Source: Mycolicibacterium komossense
Lineage (GTDB): Bacteria; Actinomycetota; Actinomycetes; Mycobacteriales; Mycobacteriaceae
Direction: 5' to 3'
Length of the DNA: 64,000 nucleotides
Assembly: GCF_025822605.1 (NCBI RefSeq)
Contig: NZ_JACKTY010000028.1
Span: 310,555 to 374,554, forward strand
A program made the position numbers and the translations under genes. The notes below the pieces were generated by a model. The model saw only the letters and a program-made list of their open reading frames with translations, was not told the origin of the DNA and made no database searches. This document shows, piece by piece, positions 1 through 8,246 of the stretch (positions are counted from its first letter, which is position 1; each line of letters begins with the position of its first letter).

Positions 1-554
1 GGCAGCACCCGGTTGCCTTCGTAGGCCAGGCCCTTGTCCCAGAGCTGCTTGAACGCCCAGATCACGGACTCCATGAACGACGGGTCCATCGTCTTGTAGT
101 CGTTGTCGAAGTCCACCCAGCGCGCCTGCCGGGTGACGTACGCCTGCCATTCGTCGGAGTACTTCATCACCGACGCGCGGCAGGCATCGTTGAACTTCTC
201 GATGCCCATCTCTTCGATCTGCGACTTGTCGGTGATCGCGAGCTGACGCTGCACTTCGAGCTCGGCGGGTAAACCATGGGTGTCCCAGCCGAAGCGCCGC
301 TCCACCTTGTAACCGCGCATGGTCCGGTAGCGGGGAACGATGTCTTTGACGTAGCCGGTCAGAAGGTGACCGTAGTGCGGCAAGCCGTTGGCGAACGGCG
401 GCCCGTCGTAGAACACGTACTCCGGCGCGCCGTCGCGCTGGTCGATGCTGGCGCGGAACGTGTCGTCGGCAGCCCAATAGGCCAGGACATCGGTTTCGAG
501 CGCCGGAAAATCCGGTGAGCCTGCGGCCAGCTTGGGGTAAGCGTTCTCAGTCAC
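1..554 (-). CDS. ileS: isoleucyl-tRNA synthetase, N-terminal part (runs off the window)
   Basis: Charges tRNA-Ile with isoleucine in the cytoplasm. Only about the first 184 residues are inside the window. Translation from the GTG at 554-552 gives a start [12 protein letters not shown]. The class-I synthetase HIGH-type motif appears as [13 protein letters not shown], followed by [10 protein letters not shown], both typical of the eukaryote-like IleS found in mycobacteria. An AGGAG ribosome-binding site lies about 13 bases upstream. The leader carries a T-box, listed separately, so expression should respond to uncharged tRNA-Ile. Identity is very secure; the catalytic KMSKS part lies outside the window. 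Confidence 0.97.
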   Translation of the reverse strand, partial: MTENAYPKLAAGSPDFPALETDVLAYWAADDTFRASIDQRDGAPEYVFYDGPPFANGLPHYGHLLTGYVKDIVPRYRTMRGYKVERRFGWDTHGLPAELEVQRQLAITDKSQIEEMGIEKFNDACRASVMKYSDEWQAYVTRQARWVDFDNDYKTMDPSFMESVIWAFKQLWDKGLAYEGNRVL

Positions 555-559
555 TGCGG

Positions 560-775
560 TCCGTCGTCTCCTGTGCCCAACGTCATGGCACGGGGACGAC
601 GACGCGCTGGTGCGCGAGCGCCGCGGTACCACCCCGCTTGCACACGCACACGCGTGGCCGCTCAACTGCAGGCTGTGACGGGCCGTCCCGTTCGGTTCTA
701 CTGGGCCTAATCAGCTGAGCTGATCAGGCTGTTCTTCCGAAGGCTCCCCGGTGATGGCCGGATCTGTGCCGTTCG
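560..775 (-). promoter_or_regulatory. T-box riboswitch upstream of ileS
   Basis: Read on the minus strand, the ileS leader contains GGTGGTACCGCG (633-622), the invariant T-box sequence that pairs with the acceptor end of uncharged tRNA. Further upstream lies an ATC isoleucine specifier (755-753) in the context GGCCATCACCGGGGAGCC, followed by CTTCGGAAGAAC, a short Stem I. No terminator U-run precedes the gene, and the ribosome-binding site lies just past the T-box. That fits the translational (class II) ileS T-boxes known from actinobacteria. The ends given are approximate. Confidence 0.93.
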
Positions 776-813
776 GCTGAAATTCTACCGAGCGGCGCAA
801 ATCCGACCCGGCG

Positions 814-1446
814 CTAGCGACCGAAGGCGCCGACAGCGATGGCGACGTCGGTCTTGCCCAGCAGCGCCGGGGTGGCCTCCGAGGTCAGCTCGATCAGAGC
901 GAAGGGGAACTGCTCGGTGAGCTCTTCCACCGTGTAGGAGGCGAACTGCCGGCTGTCGTACTGCCAGTCCAGATACATCAGTCCGCCGTCGCGGTAGAAC
1001 CGAATCTCCAGGGCGTGGTCGAAGCACGCCAGCTCCGGAGCCGAGCCGCGGTAGGAGATCAGGACTTCCGCCGGCTGCTCGTGGGCGCGGCGCGGCGCGG
1101 CGCTGAGTTCACGATGCACGCTCACCAGCATCTCGCTGGCGCTGGCGCGCTCCGGTGCGGCGCAGTGCAGGGCCAGGGCGGAGGCGCTGTGCTCACCGCC
1201 GGTGAAATCGACCGCGACGTAGCCCTCACCGATGGTGCGGGCAATGGTGCGGCCGAGTGCGGCCAGAACGATCTCCTCGGTGGGGATGCCGAGGATTCGC
1301 TGCGCCTCGTCGAGCTCGTCGGTCAGCACCTCCGAAAGGGGCGCGGAGAACTTCGCCAGGTCTCCAGGACTGGGACGCCCGGCAATGTCGTAGTCGGTTA
1401 TCCGTAGCGGCGTCGAGTCCGATTGAGCGACATAAGGAGCAGCCAT
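814..1446 (-). CDS. condensation-domain-like protein (C-terminal half only)
   Basis: Predicted 210 residues from the ATG at 1446, which is preceded by the divergent promoter region; an in-frame extension upstream to 1554 is unlikely. The sequence looks like the C-terminal subdomain of an NRPS condensation or acyltransferase fold: an alanine-rich helix (VLAALGRTIARTIGEG), then VAVDFTGGEH, and near the end FYRDGGLMYLDWQYDSRQF, which resembles the last strands of condensation domains. No HHxxxDG motif is present, so it is probably not catalytic alone. Function unknown. Its closeness to a lipid acyltransferase locus may be meaningful or accidental. Confidence 0.55.
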   Translation of the reverse strand: MAAPYVAQSDSTPLRITDYDIAGRPSPGDLAKFSAPLSEVLTDELDEAQRILGIPTEEIVLAALGRTIARTIGEGYVAVDFTGGEHSASALALHCAAPERASASEMLVSVHRELSAAPRRAHEQPAEVLISYRGSAPELACFDHALEIRFYRDGGLMYLDWQYDSRQFASYTVEELTEQFPFALIELTSEATPALLGKTDVAIAVGAFGR

Positions 1447-1468
1447 GCAGATCAAGCTACACACCATG

Positions 1469-1482
1469 TCCCAAAAATGGGA
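1469..1482. promoter_or_regulatory. inverted repeat, candidate operator in divergent promoter
   Basis: TCCCAAAAATGGGA is a perfect 5-bp inverted repeat around AAAA. It lies 23 bp upstream of the minus-strand gene starting at 1446. The same 134-bp intergenic region holds CTGCC-N11-GGCAG (1488-1508) and CCCAAAAGCGGGG (within 1549-1567), just ahead of the helix-turn-helix gene. The clustering suggests autoregulation by the adjacent DNA-binding protein. This is an inference. Confidence 0.4.
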
Positions 1483-1579
1483 GACCACTGCCAAAACCGT
1501 GACGGCAGTGTCAATACAACAGGTGATGTCAAGTTTGCGGTTAGACGTGCCCAAAAGCGGGGTGCCCAGTTAAGGTGTA

Positions 1580-1948
1580 GTGGTGCCCCGGACAGATGAA
1601 AATGGTCGGCAGCTCAAGGCGCTGCTGGACTACCTCCTTGACGGAGACCTTGAGGCCAAGGAGATCTACGACTCCCTCGGCACGTCAAGCAGCACTTATT
1701 ACCGCCGGATCAAAGAACAGGACTACCCCAACGCCGAGGAATTGCGTCGCGTCGCGGACCGGTTCGATCTGAGCTATCCGGACCTGCAGATCCGATTCGG
1801 ACTCATGAGTCGCCAAGAAGTGTGGAGCTACATCGAGTCCGCTCCGGTAACCGTGGCGACAATTAACGAGACCGTAAATAAAACAGCCACACGCCGTCCG
1901 ACCAAACTTTCCGAATTATCGCCACGCCAAGACGCACCGCCGCTTTAA
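1580..1948 (+). CDS. small helix-turn-helix DNA-binding protein
   Basis: 122 residues starting at GTG 1580 (a second GTG follows at 1583). Residues about 13-65 form an XRE/Cro-like helix-turn-helix: LLDYLLDGDLEAKEIYDSLG, then SSSTYYRRIKEQ as a recognition-helix candidate, then AEELRRVADRFDLSYPDLQ. The tail is polar and probably disordered. It is divergent from the condensation-like gene and 45 bp ahead of a membrane-protein gene, so it may regulate both through the inverted repeats listed upstream. The specific family is not recognised. Confidence 0.7.
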   Translation: MVPRTDENGRQLKALLDYLLDGDLEAKEIYDSLGTSSSTYYRRIKEQDYPNAEELRRVADRFDLSYPDLQIRFGLMSRQEVWSYIESAPVTVATINETVNKTATRRPTKLSELSPRQDAPPL

Positions 1949-1993
1949 GTTATAGAATTTGGCGACCCGTATTCAGGCCCGAAGGCACTCTCT

Positions 1994-2728
1994 GTGGCTA
2001 TAGCAACGCTCATCGCGATCACCGTCGGGTGTATCGCCTGGAGTCTGTGGATCCGCCGCGTCACGTGGACGTGCCGATGGGAAGTTGCTGCCACCCTCAA
2101 CATCGCTCTCCAGGGCGCCGCGTTGCTGCTGATGTCGCCCTTCGCCTCCCAAACGCTCGGGCACTGGCTACATTCCCTGACCGGCATGTGGAACCTCGAG
2201 GACTACCTCGGCCACGACTGCTACATCGTCGCCGCCTCCGCGATCGTCTACAACGCGCTCGGCCGACTGCAAGACGACAACGCGCTGCACGCGACGTTCA
2301 AGCAATACGTGGAGCGGCCGGCCACCATCTGTATCCCGCTGCTGCTGATCGCGTTCTCCCTGAGTCACGCGTCGAGCATCTACCGCGACGACTTCTTCAC
2401 TGTCCCCACCGACATGTGGCTGAGCATCTACTGGCTGATCCTCTGCGGGACGCTCATCTACCTTCTGGGCTACAGCTTCCGCGCCCTGCTCATCCTGCGC
2501 CGCGATCCACGCTCGCGGCTGATCGCCAATGTCTATCTCGTCGCGTCGGCCAGCGGAATCATGGCCTGTGCCGTCCGGATCACCACCGCCTTCGTACACC
2601 CTATTCAGGCACTCGAAGGCGGAAAGCTCGTCTGGTTCTTCGCCTGCATCTGCGGCGCGGTGTTCGCCCTCGCGGCCGCGCACTCCTGGCGGGTCAAGAC
2701 GAAATGGTTCACCAAGGCCGACCGGTGA
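1994..2728 (+). CDS. multi-pass membrane protein of unknown function
   Basis: 244 residues from GTG 1994, with a GAAGG sequence about 8 bases upstream. The protein shows about seven hydrophobic segments separated by short loops, beginning with an N-terminal helix (VAIATLIAITVGCIAWSLWI) and ending near KLVWFFACICGAVFALAAAHS with a basic tail. It follows the helix-turn-helix gene at 45 bp and is probably co-transcribed with it. The pairing of a small DNA-binding protein with a seven-helix membrane protein loosely recalls the actinobacterial MAB_1171c-type proteins, but the link is weak and no function is proposed. Confidence 0.65.
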   Translation: MAIATLIAITVGCIAWSLWIRRVTWTCRWEVAATLNIALQGAALLLMSPFASQTLGHWLHSLTGMWNLEDYLGHDCYIVAASAIVYNALGRLQDDNALHATFKQYVERPATICIPLLLIAFSLSHASSIYRDDFFTVPTDMWLSIYWLILCGTLIYLLGYSFRALLILRRDPRSRLIANVYLVASASGIMACAVRITTAFVHPIQALEGGKLVWFFACICGAVFALAAAHSWRVKTKWFTKADR

Positions 2729-2760
2729 CCGAGCGCTGACGTTTCGCTTCTGAATGCGCC

Positions 2761-5700
2761 CTAGTCGGCAGCCGACCCTGGCGCCGAGTCCGCGGAAGCG
2801 AGTTCAGCCGCCGCGGATTCTTCGGCCCGCTTTTCCTTGTCTGCCTTGGCAAACTCCTTGGCCAGATTCGACGGCCACCAGTTCGCCTTACCGAGCAGGA
2901 CGGCAATCGCCGGCACGGTGATGGTCCGAACCAAGAAGGTGTCCAGCAGCAGGCCCACGGCGATGATGACGCCCATCTGCACGATGCCCTTGATGCTGCT
3001 GGCTGCCATGCCCAGCATCGATGCCGCGAAGATCAGGCCCGCCGAGGTGATGACGCCGCCCGTCGCACCCACGGTGCGGATGACCCCGGATCGAACTCCG
3101 AGGCGGGACTCGTCGCGAATACGAGATATCAGCAGCAGGTTGTAGTCCGCACCGACTGCGACCAGGACCAGGAAGGCCAGCCCGGGCACACTCCAGGCCA
3201 TATCTTGGTGCAGCACGAATTGAAAAAATACGACACCGATTCCCAATGCCGACATATACGAGAGAATGACCGACAGCACCAGGTAGATCGGCGCGACGAT
3301 CGCGCGCAGCAAGATCATCAGAATAAAGAAGACGACGATCAGCGTGAAAATGACGATAAAACGAACATCGCTGTTGTAATAGTTTCGGACATCATTGTTG
3401 ACGGCGGAGAAGCCGACCATCGATATGTGCGCGTCGGCCAACGTGGTGTTGGGCCTGGCGCTCTCCGCGGTCTTGATGATCTCGCCAACCTGATCCATGG
3501 CGGCCGTGCTGAACGGATCCAGCGATGTCTGAACCAGATATCGCGCGGTGTGCCCATCCTCCGACACGAATAGCGCAGCGGCCTTTTTGAATTCAGCCTG
3601 GGTGAGGATCTCCGGCGGAATATAGAAGCCGGACATCGGCGGGTCGGCGGCGCCGCGTTTCATGGCGAGCAGAAACGCCGACGCCTGGTCCATGCCATTG
3701 CCCATCACCCTGGTCTGATCGACCAGCGTCTGAACACCCAAGGCCAATTGCCGACTCGAATCGGCGAGCGTGTTGGCTCCCTGCAGCAAGGTGTTGAGTT
3801 TTGTCTGGAGCCCGCTCGCATCCCCGATCCCCAACTTTCGCGCCGCAGCCGTCGCGGTGGTGATGGTCTTGTTGAGCCAGCCCACCGTGTCGTCGAGTGT
3901 CTCGCTGCCCTGAGCGGTCTGGAGTTGGCGCCCGAGTTCGGCGATGCTCTGCATCGCCGGGTCATTACCGGCCGCGACCAACCGCTGCAGGTCGGCACGG
4001 GAGTCGACGCAACCCGGATCGCTGTCGCATTGGGGGCTGGTATTGAGTGCGTTGACCAGTGGCGTCGCCCACGCGGAGATATCGCTGATCCGGGCGACGT
4101 TGACCCCCAACGAATCACCCAGCTCGCGCATATTTGTGACCAGGCTGGCCGACTTGTCAATCTCGTCGAGCGTCTTGGTACCGCCGAACTTACGTTGCAT
4201 CTCCTCCAGTGCCGCCGCGACACCACGGATGCTGCCCAGCCCGCCGACGACCGTGTTACGGACCTGATTGAGGGCATCCGCCATCTGGTTGGCCCCGCTG
4301 CTGAGTGCGGTGAGGTTCGCATCGTTGGCCGAAATGAGCTGCGAAGCGTCGCCCAGTTTGCTGCCGACTTCACCCGCCTGATACGTGGCCTTGGCCTGCT
4401 CGAGCATCTCCCCCGACGGCCGGGTGATACCGCGCACCATCTCGATATTGGGCAGCTGGGCCACCCGGGCCGCCATCATTTCCATGTCGGCGAGCGCCTT
4501 GGGGGTGCGCAGGTCCCCCGGAGACTGGATCAGGATGAATTGCTGCAGCGTGCTGCTGATCGGGAAGTGCTTGTCCATGGCCGCATATCCGAGGTTGCTC
4601 GGAGAGTCTTCTGGCAGGTTCTTGCGGTCGTCGTAGTTGTATTTGGTCAACGTCGCGCAGAAGGCCAGCGCGACGAGGATGACCAGACTTGTCACGAGAT
4701 GAATCCGCGGCCTGCGCACGATGTGGATGCCCGAGCGCCGCCAGAACTTTCCGGTCAGATCGCGGCGCGGCTTCACCCAGCCACGCCGGCCCGCCATCAC
4801 GATCAGCGCCGGCAGCAGCGTGATCGACGCGAGGAAGCCGATGGCGATGGTGATCGCCAGCGCGGGACCGACCGTCGCGAACACACCGAGCGTGGCGAAT
4901 CCGAGGCCGAAGAAGGTGATCGCCACGGTTCCCGCCGACCCCGCGATCACCCCGCCGATCGAGCCGAGCGCACTGACGATGGCGTCGTCCGGACTCTCCC
5001 CGTGCCGGACGCACTCTTGATACCGGCTGAAGAGGAACACCGCGTAGTCGGTGCCTGCTCCGATCATCATCCCGGTCATCAGCACGAGCGTCTGCGGCCC
5101 GAGCCCGAGGCCGACCATGCCGAGCCCGGCCACGACCTGCTGAGCGACCACCAATGATGCGCCGATGGTGATCAACGGGATGACCATCGCCACCAGGTTG
5201 CGGTACACGATGATCAGAATCGTGAGGACGGTGACGATCGTCGCTATTTCGATGAGGTGCTGGTCTTCCGCTCCCAGCGTGGTGACATCGTCGAACGTCG
5301 CCGCAGCGCCGACGATGTTCGCAGTCAGGCCGGTGTCGGCCGTGGTCTCGCGGACGACTTTGGCTGCATTCTGATACGCCGTCTGGCCCTCTGGGGTACC
5401 CATCGTGCCGGTCAGGTTGACCGGCAGATTCCAGGCCTTGTGGTCTTTACTGGTCATCACCGAACGCAGTTCGGGAATACGCACGAAATCCTGTACGTCG
5501 GCGACATCTTTGGGATCGGCCAACAATTTGTCGACCAGAGCCCGGTAGGTGACCTCGTTCTCCGCGTTCAGCCCGTTCTCGTTGCTCAACACCACGACGG
5601 CAAGATTCGCGGAGTCACCTTCGTGGAATGCGTCCTTCATGGCGGCGTTCGACTTCAGGACCGCCGAGTTCTCCGGCAACAACGGCGGCGGATGCTTCTC

Positions 5701-5865
5701 GGCCACGACCGCCAACGGCGGCAGCGCCAGCAACAAGACAGCGGCAAGCAGGACCCAGGCGCCGACGACCATGAGCGGGTGGCGAACAATCAGCCGGCCC
5801 AGGCCCGTAAAGCCAATTCCCGCTGCCGCAGCCCGCGCTGTCAGCCGCTTAAACACCTCTACCAC
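2761..5865 (-). CDS. mmpL: MmpL family lipid exporter (RND superfamily)
   Basis: Inner-membrane, proton-driven RND transporter of 1034 residues that should move a cell-envelope lipid or its precursor to the periplasm. An N-terminal helix (about 31-56) is followed by a periplasmic domain, a cluster of helices from about 205, a long second periplasmic domain with helical coiled-coil-like stretches (about 480-740), and a second helix cluster from about 830. The proton-relay Asp-Tyr pairs are D273-Y274 (GAGTDYAVF) and D907-Y908 (VGADYNLLL). Start is GTG 5865. It diverges from a glycosyltransferase and sits in a PKS/PapA locus, so a glycolipid substrate is likely. The symbol is family-level; the paralogue (MmpL10-, MmpL12- or MmpL8-like) is not settled. 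Confidence 0.93.
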   Translation of the reverse strand: MVEVFKRLTARAAAAGIGFTGLGRLIVRHPLMVVGAWVLLAAVLLLALPPLAVVAEKHPPPLLPENSAVLKSNAAMKDAFHEGDSANLAVVVLSNENGLNAENEVTYRALVDKLLADPKDVADVQDFVRIPELRSVMTSKDHKAWNLPVNLTGTMGTPEGQTAYQNAAKVVRETTADTGLTANIVGAAATFDDVTTLGAEDQHLIEIATIVTVLTILIIVYRNLVAMVIPLITIGASLVVAQQVVAGLGMVGLGLGPQTLVLMTGMMIGAGTDYAVFLFSRYQECVRHGESPDDAIVSALGSIGGVIAGSAGTVAITFFGLGFATLGVFATVGPALAITIAIGFLASITLLPALIVMAGRRGWVKPRRDLTGKFWRRSGIHIVRRPRIHLVTSLVILVALAFCATLTKYNYDDRKNLPEDSPSNLGYAAMDKHFPISSTLQQFILIQSPGDLRTPKALADMEMMAARVAQLPNIEMVRGITRPSGEMLEQAKATYQAGEVGSKLGDASQLISANDANLTALSSGANQMADALNQVRNTVVGGLGSIRGVAAALEEMQRKFGGTKTLDEIDKSASLVTNMRELGDSLGVNVARISDISAWATPLVNALNTSPQCDSDPGCVDSRADLQRLVAAGNDPAMQSIAELGRQLQTAQGSETLDDTVGWLNKTITTATAAARKLGIGDASGLQTKLNTLLQGANTLADSSRQLALGVQTLVDQTRVMGNGMDQASAFLLAMKRGAADPPMSGFYIPPEILTQAEFKKAAALFVSEDGHTARYLVQTSLDPFSTAAMDQVGEIIKTAESARPNTTLADAHISMVGFSAVNNDVRNYYNSDVRFIVIFTLIVVFFILMILLRAIVAPIYLVLSVILSYMSALGIGVVFFQFVLHQDMAWSVPGLAFLVLVAVGADYNLLLISRIRDESRLGVRSGVIRTVGATGGVITSAGLIFAASMLGMAASSIKGIVQMGVIIAVGLLLDTFLVRTITVPAIAVLLGKANWWPSNLAKEFAKADKEKRAEESAAAELASADSAPGSAAD

Positions 5866-6223
5866 GCTACACGGTGGCGATAATCACTTATGTGATCGCG
5901 GAATTGGTGTCTTGACGCCGTTGCACGCCGGCTCGACACAGCTTCTCAGCGAACAAGCAGCGTCTTCTTCAGCAGCGGGCGCAGCTGATCTTCCCGCCCC
6001 CTCCCGACGTGAGTGGACAACTGCGCCAGCCAGTCCTGGACCGGCAAGGGCGCACCCCGAACCGCGCGTCGACGACATCTCGCGAGCCCTGCACGCTGTG
6101 CTGTAATGGGTGCGTGTTCGGCAGGACGGCTCATTCATCGCACAGGACCGGTTTGCCCACCGCGGTCGATTTTTCGGCCCGCCGCCGTACTGTGCGACCC
6201 GCCGGACCCCGATTGGGCACCGA
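5866..6223. promoter_or_regulatory. divergent promoter region between mmpL and glycosyltransferase
   Basis: No convincing gene is present in these 358 bases. They must hold promoters for both the MmpL gene and the glycosyltransferase gene. ATCACTTATGTGAT at 5883-5896 is a perfect 5-bp inverted repeat around TTAT. It lies 18 bp upstream of the mmpL start codon and is a plausible operator. Otherwise nothing recognisable was seen. Confidence 0.45.
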
Positions 6224-7471
6224 GTGAAATTCGCCATCGCGGTCCACGGCTCCCGCGGCGACGTCGAGCCCTGCCTGGCCGTCGGTTTGGACCTCCTCGA
6301 ACGCGGCCACGACGTCCGCATCGCGTGCCCACCCAACCTCGTCGGGTTCACCGAGGCCAACGGCCTTATCCCCGCGGTCCCCTACGGGGTGGACTCCGCA
6401 GAACAAATGGAGTCCGACGCGTTCCAGAACTGGTGGAAATTCCAGAACCCCATGACCACGTTCCGCGAGGGCCGCGAGTACATGACCAGGGGCTGGGCCG
6501 AGATGAGTGCCACCCTGGTCGAGCTTGCCGACGGCGCCGACCTGATCTTGACGGGCACGACCTATCAGGAGATCGGCGCGAACGTCGCCGAGCACTATCA
6601 GATCCCGCTGGCCGCACTGCACTATTTCCCCGCCCGGCCCAACAGCCATCTCTTCCCGGTCCCGCTTCCGCAGCCGGTGATCCCCCGCGCGTTCGGCGTG
6701 GCCGAGTGGGCCCTGTGGCGGCTGCAGAAGAACGCCGAGGACGCGCAGCGACGGGAGCTGGGTCTACCCGAAGCCAAGGTCAACTCGGTGCGCCGCATCG
6801 TCGACAGCGGGGCGATCGAGATCCAGGCCTACGACGCGCGGCTGTTTCCCGGACTGAACGAAGAGTGGGGCGGCAAACGGCCGTTCGTCGGGTCGATAAC
6901 GCGGGAGTTGGTGACCGCGACAGACGACGAGGTGGCCGCGTGGATCGCCGCCGGGACGCCACCGATCTACTTCGGCTTCGGCAGCACACCGATCGAGTCG
7001 CCCGCCGATGTCATCGCGATGATCACCGCGGTGTGCGCACAGCTGGGCGAACGGGCGCTGATCAGTACCGGGTCGTGGGATCTGTCCGGCGTCCCCCGCG
7101 CCGAGCACGTCAAGCTCGTCAGCGCAGTGAACTACGTGGCCATGTTCCCGCACTGCCGCGCGGTGGTGCACCACGGAGGCGCGGGCACGACCGCGGCCGG
7201 GGTGCGGGCCGGCGTTCCCACGCTGGTGTTGTGGTCGGTCGCAGACCAGCCGGTCTGGGGCCAACAAATCAAACGGCTGAAAATCGGTGCGTCCCGGCGA
7301 TTTTCGAGTATCACGCAGGACAAGCTGCTCGCCGCTCTCCGGGTGATCCTCGCCCCGGAGGTGCTGGCCCGCACCCGCGAGATCGCCAAGGAGATGACAC
7401 CGCCCGCCGTCAGCGCGGCCAAGGCAGCCGATATCTGCGAAACCGCAGCCAGCAACGGCGGAGCTCGCTGA
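6224..7471 (+). CDS. GT1/GT28-type glycosyltransferase, lipid-linked sugar transfer
   Basis: Predicted 415 residues from GTG 6224, chosen because the fold begins at once with MKFAIAVHGSRGDVEPCLAV, the N-terminal acceptor-domain signature. An in-frame ATG at 6110 would add 38 unrelated residues. The C-terminal nucleotide-sugar domain carries YFGFGS (249-254), HHGGAGTT (316-323) and DQPVWGQ (341-347), hallmarks of the glycopeptidolipid and lipooligosaccharide Gtf family (M. tuberculosis Rv1524/Rv1526c type). It should transfer a sugar from a nucleotide donor to a lipid or sugar acceptor on the cytoplasmic side. It precedes the Gap-like gene by 44 bp and is probably co-transcribed. Confidence 0.9.
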   Translation: MKFAIAVHGSRGDVEPCLAVGLDLLERGHDVRIACPPNLVGFTEANGLIPAVPYGVDSAEQMESDAFQNWWKFQNPMTTFREGREYMTRGWAEMSATLVELADGADLILTGTTYQEIGANVAEHYQIPLAALHYFPARPNSHLFPVPLPQPVIPRAFGVAEWALWRLQKNAEDAQRRELGLPEAKVNSVRRIVDSGAIEIQAYDARLFPGLNEEWGGKRPFVGSITRELVTATDDEVAAWIAAGTPPIYFGFGSTPIESPADVIAMITAVCAQLGERALISTGSWDLSGVPRAEHVKLVSAVNYVAMFPHCRAVVHHGGAGTTAAGVRAGVPTLVLWSVADQPVWGQQIKRLKIGASRRFSSITQDKLLAALRVILAPEVLARTREIAKEMTPPAVSAAKAADICETAASNGGAR

Positions 7472-7515
7472 CCGCGCACGGTCCGGGCACCGCGTCGTAG
7501 GTAAGGTCATCACCC

Positions 7516-8241
7516 ATGTGGACGACCGTGTTGGTGTTGGCCATCGCGGTGAACTTCGAGCCGACCCGCATCGGGTTGATCACGCTGATGCTCAGCAAGT
7601 CCCGGCCGATCCTGCATTTGTTGGCCTTCCTGTGCACCACCGCCGCGGTGACGATCGGCGTCGGCGTGCTCGTCCTGTTCGTGTTCCACCACGGCTTCTT
7701 CCTCGACCTCGACATCAGCGGAGCCAAGGTCCAGATCGGTATGGGCGTGATCGCCCTGGTGGCCGCAGCGGGGCTGGCCGTCAGCGTCCTCGGTGCCCGC
7801 TTTTCACGTAGATCCCCCTCCGCTGCGACGATCCCCCGCGATACCGCAGCGGAGGCCCCGTTCGAACCGGTTCCGCCGCGCGCCCTGGCCAGGCTGACGA
7901 CACATGCCCGCGGGCTCGTGCAACGCGACTCACCGTGGCTGTCCGGCGTGATGGGCCTCGGAGTCGCGGTGCCGTCGGTGGACTACATGGCGCTGCTGGT
8001 CCTCATCGCCACATCGGACAGCGCCCCCCTGGTGCAGCTCGGCGCGCTGCTGACCTTCGTCGTCATCGGCGACGTCGTGGTGGGGATTCCCCTGCTGTGC
8101 TGTCTGGTCGCGCCCGACCGGACCCGTGCCGTCCTGGTCACGCTGCGCAACTGGATTCGGGCGCGGACCCGTCGCGATCTGGCGATCGTCCTGGCCGTGA
8201 TCGGCGGCATCATGATCGCGGTCGGTTTCCACGGGCTGTAG
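7516..8241 (+). CDS. Gap/Sap-like integral membrane protein for glycolipid export
   Basis: 241 residues with about six hydrophobic helices. It begins MWTTVLVLAIAVNFEPTRIG, the typical start of the GPL-addressing protein (Gap) family, and a cytosolic linker (about 95-140) rich in Ala, Pro and Arg separates two three-helix halves. Family members assist export of glycopeptidolipids (Gap), sulfolipid (Sap) or, by location, lipooligosaccharides (Rv1517). Here it follows a glycosyltransferase and ends 5 bp from the convergent stop codon of an acyltransferase gene, which supports a role with the nearby MmpL. The exact substrate is unknown. Confidence 0.85.
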   Translation: MWTTVLVLAIAVNFEPTRIGLITLMLSKSRPILHLLAFLCTTAAVTIGVGVLVLFVFHHGFFLDLDISGAKVQIGMGVIALVAAAGLAVSVLGARFSRRSPSAATIPRDTAAEAPFEPVPPRALARLTTHARGLVQRDSPWLSGVMGLGVAVPSVDYMALLVLIATSDSAPLVQLGALLTFVVIGDVVVGIPLLCCLVAPDRTRAVLVTLRNWIRARTRRDLAIVLAVIGGIMIAVGFHGL

Positions 8242-8246
8242 CCGCG

